7,899 bases of DNA from Acidaminococcales bacterium. Lineage in GTDB: Bacteria > Bacillota > Negativicutes > Acidaminococcales > JAISLQ01. The notes under the pieces are model-generated. The model did not search any database, was not told the origin of the DNA, and saw only the letters and a list, made by a program, of their open reading frames with translations. The translations under genes and the position numbers were made by a program. The stretch spans positions 1 through 7,899 of the forward strand of contig JAISPA010000173.1 in the NCBI GenBank assembly GCA_031275255.1, written 5' to 3'. Shown in pieces: positions 4,119-7,899 of the stretch. The stretch's first letter is position 1. Every line of letters begins with the position of its first letter.

Positions 4119-5801
4119 ACCATCCCCCTGGCACATGACAAATATTTTGCGCAGAAATTCTTCCCTGACAATGTTTTCCGGCGTAATATCTTCCCCCAGA
4201 TTGATTATTTTTGCGCCGTGCCGCCGGTAAAGCGCGGCCTGCGCTTCCGACAGCGCGTCCGCGTTCAGGCAGAGGTTTCCGCCGGCCGGCAAGGGCAAAA
4301 ACCCTTCCTGCAAAGGCAGGCAAACTGTTTTTATATGTTTTCCCAAAATATCGGCCGCCGCCGACAGATCGGAAAGATTTAAAATCAGGGCAGGCTTCAA
4401 ATGATCCGCCAATTCCGCTATGCCGTCTATCCCCGCCGTGTTGGGCATGGGCATGATCATCTGCCCGTAAGGGATGAGGGCGCCTTCGTAATTTATCCTG
4501 TTGTCGTTCGCGTATTTCGTTATAATAACGCCGTGCGAAGGATCGAAATAAAGCAGGCTCCCGCTGGTGGTGAGAAATTCACAGGTATTGAGCAGGCAGA
4601 CGTTCCTGTTAAGCCCGGTTACGAGGAAACGGCACAGCTCCAGGGCAAATTTGCTGAGCGGATGCGCGTAATTTAAAAACTGCCCCACCAGCACCAGCAC
4701 GCCGTCCGGATCGGCGTCCCCGCCGCCGATTTTTTGCAATTCGTCCTGAGACAATTTTTCCAGCTCGGAACTGACCTCCGCCAGCACCGCCGCCTCCAGC
4801 GCGAAAATACCCTCCGCGTTTTCCGCGCGGTCGACAAGCTCCACCTGCCGGCTTTGGCAAAGGACGTAATATTTGTTCTGCGCGGACAGCTCGCCGGCGG
4901 CGAGGCATACCTCAAGCAGATATTTATAAACCGCGCCCGTTTTGCAGGTTTGCAGCAAAAACGACAGGGCATATATCTGCGCGTACAGGCCGTAGCCTTC
5001 GCCCATAGCCGCGGCAAGAGCTGCGCAGTACTTCTGCCTGACCGCACCGCCGGCCTCCATGTCGGCCTTAAGCAGGGAGAAAAGTTTATGCCCGACTTCT
5101 TTGCGCCGCATAACCCTTTCCGCGTTGCGAAACACCAATTCCAAAATATCTTCCGCCTGTTTAATCAGCTTTTTGTCCAACTCGACCGGCGTAACGACCT
5201 CGGAAAATTTCGTCTCGGCGTCTACGGTCTGTCCGTCCAAATCAATATAATTGACGCGGGCAATCACCGGCTCAAGCAAATAACACTCTTTGCCGTGCCG
5301 GTAAATGTTTTGCCGCAAAGGGCTGTTTTCCGGCTCTTCCGTCTCGAAAAACCCTTCAATCCCTTCGATTACGGCGCCGTAAAAATCGCCGCCGGCCGCG
5401 GCGCGCGGGTCGCTGACAAATATGGGTTTACACAGATTCTCCTCTGCCTTTGCCGGCGCATCGAGCAACGCCAGATACACGCTTTCCAGCTCTGACGCAT
5501 AATCGTCCGGGCCGGCCCCCGCCCAAAAAACAAAGCGGCGAAAAGTCTGCTGGAAAACGCGGTAGCAAAGTTTGAAAAAATCCCTGTTGTCCGCGAGAAA
5601 GAAATAGTCGTTTTTATCAGCGTCCTCTTTCCATACCTGCTGCAGCAGGCTGAGCAGGCTATGCGGCATGAGGCCTTTGCCGAGCGCGTTGCCGAACAAA
5701 TGCACCTCAAAACCGCAGGTCTCAGCCTGGGCGGAAAAATCCTCAAAGGCGCGCTGCCCGCCGAAACTTTCGCCAAAACATAACAGGATTTTTTTCTTCA
5801 C
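4116..5801 (-). CDS. 561-residue protein of unknown family in a glycan cluster, possible glycosyltransferase-like fold
   Basis: The start is GTG at 5801-5799 with GGAGG 9 bases upstream, 35 bases behind the acyltransferase gene. The N-terminus (KKKILLCFGESFGGQRAFED) and the segment FVFWAGAG (90-97) look like an alpha/beta domain. Residues about 205-355 appear all-helical. From about 366 a second alpha/beta part begins (VLVLVGQFLNYAHPLSKFALE), followed by strands VCLLNTCEF (401-409), ALILNLSDLS (471-480) and KTVCLPL (491-497). This second part resembles the N-terminal half of GT-B-type glycosyltransferases, but no donor-binding C-terminal half follows. The protein ends NIVREEFLRKIFVMCQGDG, with the stop at the edge of a repeat. 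It is cytoplasmic by appearance and has 15 cysteines. I do not recognise the family. A role in flagellin or surface-glycan modification is inferred from neighbours only. Confidence 0.75.
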   Translation of the reverse strand: MKKKILLCFGESFGGQRAFEDFSAQAETCGFEVHLFGNALGKGLMPHSLLSLLQQVWKEDADKNDYFFLADNRDFFKLCYRVFQQTFRRFVFWAGAGPDDYASELESVYLALLDAPAKAEENLCKPIFVSDPRAAAGGDFYGAVIEGIEGFFETEEPENSPLRQNIYRHGKECYLLEPVIARVNYIDLDGQTVDAETKFSEVVTPVELDKKLIKQAEDILELVFRNAERVMRRKEVGHKLFSLLKADMEAGGAVRQKYCAALAAAMGEGYGLYAQIYALSFLLQTCKTGAVYKYLLEVCLAAGELSAQNKYYVLCQSRQVELVDRAENAEGIFALEAAVLAEVSSELEKLSQDELQKIGGGDADPDGVLVLVGQFLNYAHPLSKFALELCRFLVTGLNRNVCLLNTCEFLTTSGSLLYFDPSHGVIITKYANDNRINYEGALIPYGQMIMPMPNTAGIDGIAELADHLKPALILNLSDLSAAADILGKHIKTVCLPLQEGFLPLPAGGNLCLNADALSEAQAALYRRHGAKIINLGEDITPENIVREEFLRKIFVMCQGDG

Positions 5802-5836
5802 TCAATATATCCTCCAAACTTTTTCGCCGCAAATTG

Positions 5837-6808
5837 TCAGCAATTTAATCTTGCTATATAATACGGCGTCAGCATCCCGCCGAAACTTAACTTGAAATCG
5901 CCGCGCAAAGGGCTGTTGACGCCGACAAAGTCAAATTTCTTTATCCCCATGCCGTGCGCCAGTTTCATGCTTTCAATCAGCAAAAAGGTTCCCGCGTTAT
6001 AAACGAGGTAGTCAGGATGGCTTGCCCCGAAAAGATAATAGGCGCTGTTTTTGTCATACAGCATGACTATAGCGCCGATACGCACGCCTTCGGCGGTTTG
6101 CGCGTAGCGCAGAACCGCCTGTCCGCTTTCAAGGACAAAGCGCAAAAGCCGCTCCGTCAAAAGCAAATCGCCGTCATCTATCTCTATCCCCTGCCGCGCA
6201 AAGGTCAGGCGGTAAAGCAGCAAAAAATCTTCTATATCGCCGCAATCCGCAGCTGCGTTATACAGCAGGGCGTATCTGCCGGCATTTTGCCGATAGGAAT
6301 ATTTGCGGTTGTTCCCCAAAGCAGAAAATATATTGTCATAGTCAGAAATATCCTTTATCGCGGAATAGGCTATGTCAATTTTATATTTACCGTTCTTGGG
6401 CGTATGATAATTATACCAGGAAACGCCGCGCATATCGGTTACGTTATAATGGCAGGAAAAGCATACCTTATCATATTTTGCCGATACATGCTCAACCAGG
6501 GCGGTCGTTGCGGCAAGGCGGTCTTTATAGTGCACATAGGCTCTTTCACCTTCCCGCGGCGGCAAAAACAAGAAGCCGTTGTACGGCGCGTAAGGCACCG
6601 CTCCGCCGCTCACACCGGATGCGTTTACCGGCAGGCAAAGCCCTCCCAGCACTTTGCCGCCTCTTACGGCGACAAACTTCTCGCTGGCAAAACCGACCGC
6701 CGCCAAATAACCGTCGCCGCTGAAAGGCGTGCTTTCCGGGGAATTGCCGCATAAATGTTGCCAGCGCGGATCTTCCGCCGCGACGGCTTCAACCGTCAGG
6801 CCGCTCAT
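5837..6808 (-). CDS. FemAB/GNAT-type acyltransferase
   Basis: The 323-residue product has the layout of the FemAB-like acetyltransferase group, GNAT-fold enzymes that transfer acyl or aminoacyl groups to amino sugars or peptidoglycan. Its signs are NNRKYSYRQNAGRY at about 166-179 (the Arg/Lys-rich helix of the family), AYYLFGASHPDY at 256-267, the helix LLIESMKLAHGMGIKKFDFVG at 276-296, and KLSFGG at 306-311 near the end. In a cluster with a methyltransferase and a glycosyltransferase-like protein, N-acylation of a sugar on flagellin or another surface glycan is the most likely job; the acyl group cannot be read. I chose the ATG at 6808-6806, which overlaps the methyltransferase stop by 4 bases (ATGA). 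No clear ribosome binding site precedes it, so coupling is likely. An upstream TTG at 6844 would add 12 residues inside the preceding gene. Confidence 0.82.
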   Translation of the reverse strand: MSGLTVEAVAAEDPRWQHLCGNSPESTPFSGDGYLAAVGFASEKFVAVRGGKVLGGLCLPVNASGVSGGAVPYAPYNGFLFLPPREGERAYVHYKDRLAATTALVEHVSAKYDKVCFSCHYNVTDMRGVSWYNYHTPKNGKYKIDIAYSAIKDISDYDNIFSALGNNRKYSYRQNAGRYALLYNAAADCGDIEDFLLLYRLTFARQGIEIDDGDLLLTERLLRFVLESGQAVLRYAQTAEGVRIGAIVMLYDKNSAYYLFGASHPDYLVYNAGTFLLIESMKLAHGMGIKKFDFVGVNSPLRGDFKLSFGGMLTPYYIARLNC

Positions 6809-7434
6809 TTTAAGTCCGTCGGCCTGTTGTAAATGTAAACGCAAAAATCCACCGGCGGCGTAGTTGCCCTGACCTGGTAATCGTTTCTTATGGTTACAAA
6901 AGGCGAAATTTGCGTTTTCACAAATTCAAAAACGCGCTCAGGTTTTTCATAAAACAGTTCCTCGTCATGGTAATTAGCATAACAGCTCAGCATATTGAAA
7001 GCGAGCCCTTTGTCCGCCAGCGGAAAAAGCCTGCGCAGGCAGCGCTGATAAAAGGCCCTGTTGTCTTCCCGCTTGTTGTTGAAAACGCCGCTGATCATGA
7101 TGTAATCAAATTTTTCCTCCGTAAAATCGTCCAAAACATAAAAGCGCCCGGCCGGATGGTTTTGGCGCGCCCGCTCCACAAAAGCGCGCAAGACGTCCAC
7201 TCCGGTATAGCGGACGTTTATCCCCTTCTCCCGGAAAAAATCCGCCAGATGCCCCAGCCCGCAGCCAAAATCCAGTACGGAAGCGTTGTTGAGATCGCCG
7301 ATCCGCGTGAGCACTTCAAACCGGGCGCGCTGGCTCTCCCGCGTCCAGTGTACCCCTTTTGCAGAATCGCCGAATTTTTCCAGAGTATATAAATATTGTT
7401 TATTGACATGGTCCTGATCTTCGCTCTTATACAT
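6805..7434 (-). CDS. Class I SAM-dependent methyltransferase
   Basis: The 209-residue product carries motif I, VLDFGCGLGHLADFF (53-67), the SAM-binding loop. YTGVD follows (76-80), with the acidic residue expected to hold the ribose, and then the motif II-like strand FDYIMISGVF (109-118). The last third contains PVDFCVYIYNRP, a typical closing strand pair. The substrate is not readable; small methyltransferases of this type often sit in flagellin-glycan and surface-polysaccharide clusters, where they O- or N-methylate a sugar. The ATG at 7434-7432 overlaps the preceding stop by one base (TGATG) and has GGGAGG 7 bases upstream, which decides this start over a GTG five codons earlier. It overlaps the acyltransferase gene by 4 bases, so the genes are translated as a unit. 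Confidence 0.88.
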   Translation of the reverse strand: MYKSEDQDHVNKQYLYTLEKFGDSAKGVHWTRESQRARFEVLTRIGDLNNASVLDFGCGLGHLADFFREKGINVRYTGVDVLRAFVERARQNHPAGRFYVLDDFTEEKFDYIMISGVFNNKREDNRAFYQRCLRRLFPLADKGLAFNMLSCYANYHDEELFYEKPERVFEFVKTQISPFVTIRNDYQVRATTPPVDFCVYIYNRPTDLK

Positions 7435-7899
7435 CAAAACGCCTCCCACCCGGCAAAGCTTTTCGCAAAAGCGGCTACGCGCTCGGCCGAGCAGCCGTCC
7501 AGCCAGATAAATTCTTTTTTGTGTCCTTTTATAAATTTATCATCAAGCGGGCGGGCAGTCAACAATTCTTTGCGCAGCCCTTCATAGTCTTTGGCCAGCC
7601 TGGTCAGGCCGAGCTTGTTAGTTATACAGCCGTCGGGGGCGGCCAGGCGCGGCTGATAGCTTACGGCCTTTGCCCCCATGAGCGCGGCGTGTAAAAGCGC
7701 CATGGAACTCATGCCGGCCACCCACTCGTATTCCGGCAGCAGGGCGGATAATTCGCCCCGCGCTTCCATGCCGCCAAAAGCGCTTTTAAATTCGGCGCTG
7801 TCTTTAGGGTGAAATTTCACTTTGAGCGCATAGCCGCAGGCGGCGGCAAGTTTGCTAAGGTCAGCCAGCGCGTCAAACTCCGTATAGCCCAGTGTCTTG
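7434..7899 (-). CDS. C-terminal part of a glycosyltransferase-like protein, runs off the right edge
   Basis: Only the last 154 codons are inside the window; the frame is open to the right edge and starts beyond it. Visible pieces resemble the C-terminal domain of GT-B-fold or epimerase-like sugar enzymes. These are a strand ending in a His-Pro pair (ALKVKFHPKDS), then EWVAGMSSMALLHAALMGAK and AVSYQPRL. The VAGMSSM-ALLHAALMGA pattern is the kind of Gly/Ser loop plus helix that holds the donor phosphate in such enzymes. A GTG at 7820 could be taken for a start but lies within conserved-looking sequence and has an open frame ahead of it. Its stop overlaps the methyltransferase start (TGATG). The specific sugar and acceptor cannot be told; capsule or polysialyl-type transferases are alternatives. 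Confidence 0.68.
   Translation of the reverse strand, partial: KTLGYTEFDALADLSKLAAACGYALKVKFHPKDSAEFKSAFGGMEARGELSALLPEYEWVAGMSSMALLHAALMGAKAVSYQPRLAAPDGCITNKLGLTRLAKDYEGLRKELLTARPLDDKFIKGHKKEFIWLDGCSAERVAAFAKSFAGWEAF

Noticed and set aside
4734..5495. Plus-strand open frame of 253 codons
   Set aside because: It lies wholly antisense to the 561-residue gene. Long opposite-strand frames are expected in this GC-rich coding style, and no start signal or domain supports it.
5954..6754. Plus-strand open frame of 266 codons
   Set aside because: It is antisense to the FemAB-type acyltransferase, which has clear family motifs and a coupled start.

Overview
The window is a stretch of a flagellar / surface-glycosylation locus in which every gene I can support is read from the minus strand. 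The flagellar genes (flaG, fliD, fliS, fliT in transcription order), the AGGAGG-type ribosome binding sites and the fliS/fliT coupling point to a flagellated Firmicutes-type bacterium. The GC-rich third positions, abundant GCC/GGC codons and FliD/FlaG/FliS style make Negativicutes (Sporomusa/Selenomonas relatives) my best guess. The taxonomic call is an inference, not a measurement.

Layout, in transcription order from right to left: (1) 7899-4116 is a tightly packed four-gene run. It holds the C-terminal part of a glycosyltransferase-like protein, a class I SAM-dependent methyltransferase (1-base overlap), a FemAB/GNAT-type acyltransferase (4-base ATGA overlap) and a 561-residue protein of unknown family with a nucleotide-sugar-enzyme-like C-terminal part. 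This looks like a cluster that builds or decorates a flagellin or surface glycan. (2) 4115-3515 is a roughly 600-base gene-free spacer made of dispersed repeats: a two-copy element with G tracts of 6 and 12, a widespread 'cattgcgag...gaagcaatcca'-type repeat and short direct and inverted repeats. It ends in a sigma-28-like promoter. (3) 3514-512 is the late flagellar operon flaG-fliD-fliS-fliT. (4) 409-1 is the N-terminal part of an unrecognised protein that runs off the left edge, preceded by a 102-base leader with a strong hairpin.

How it fits together: FliD is the filament cap, FliS the flagellin chaperone, FliT a probable FliD/export chaperone and FlaG a filament-length/assembly protein. 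All are late (class III) products, in keeping with the sigma-28-like promoter in front of flaG. The upstream cluster probably supplies glycan modification of flagellin or another surface polymer, but no flagellin or sugar-biosynthesis gene is visible to prove the substrate.

The most unusual points are these. The stop codon of the 561-residue gene coincides exactly with the end of a repeat copy carrying a 12-G tract, which suggests that a repeat insertion set the end of this protein. The two repeat copies differ in length only by their G tract. The left-edge gene carries two near-perfect GC-rich palindromes in its reading frame. I see no RNA genes, CRISPR arrays, insertion sequences or transposase genes.
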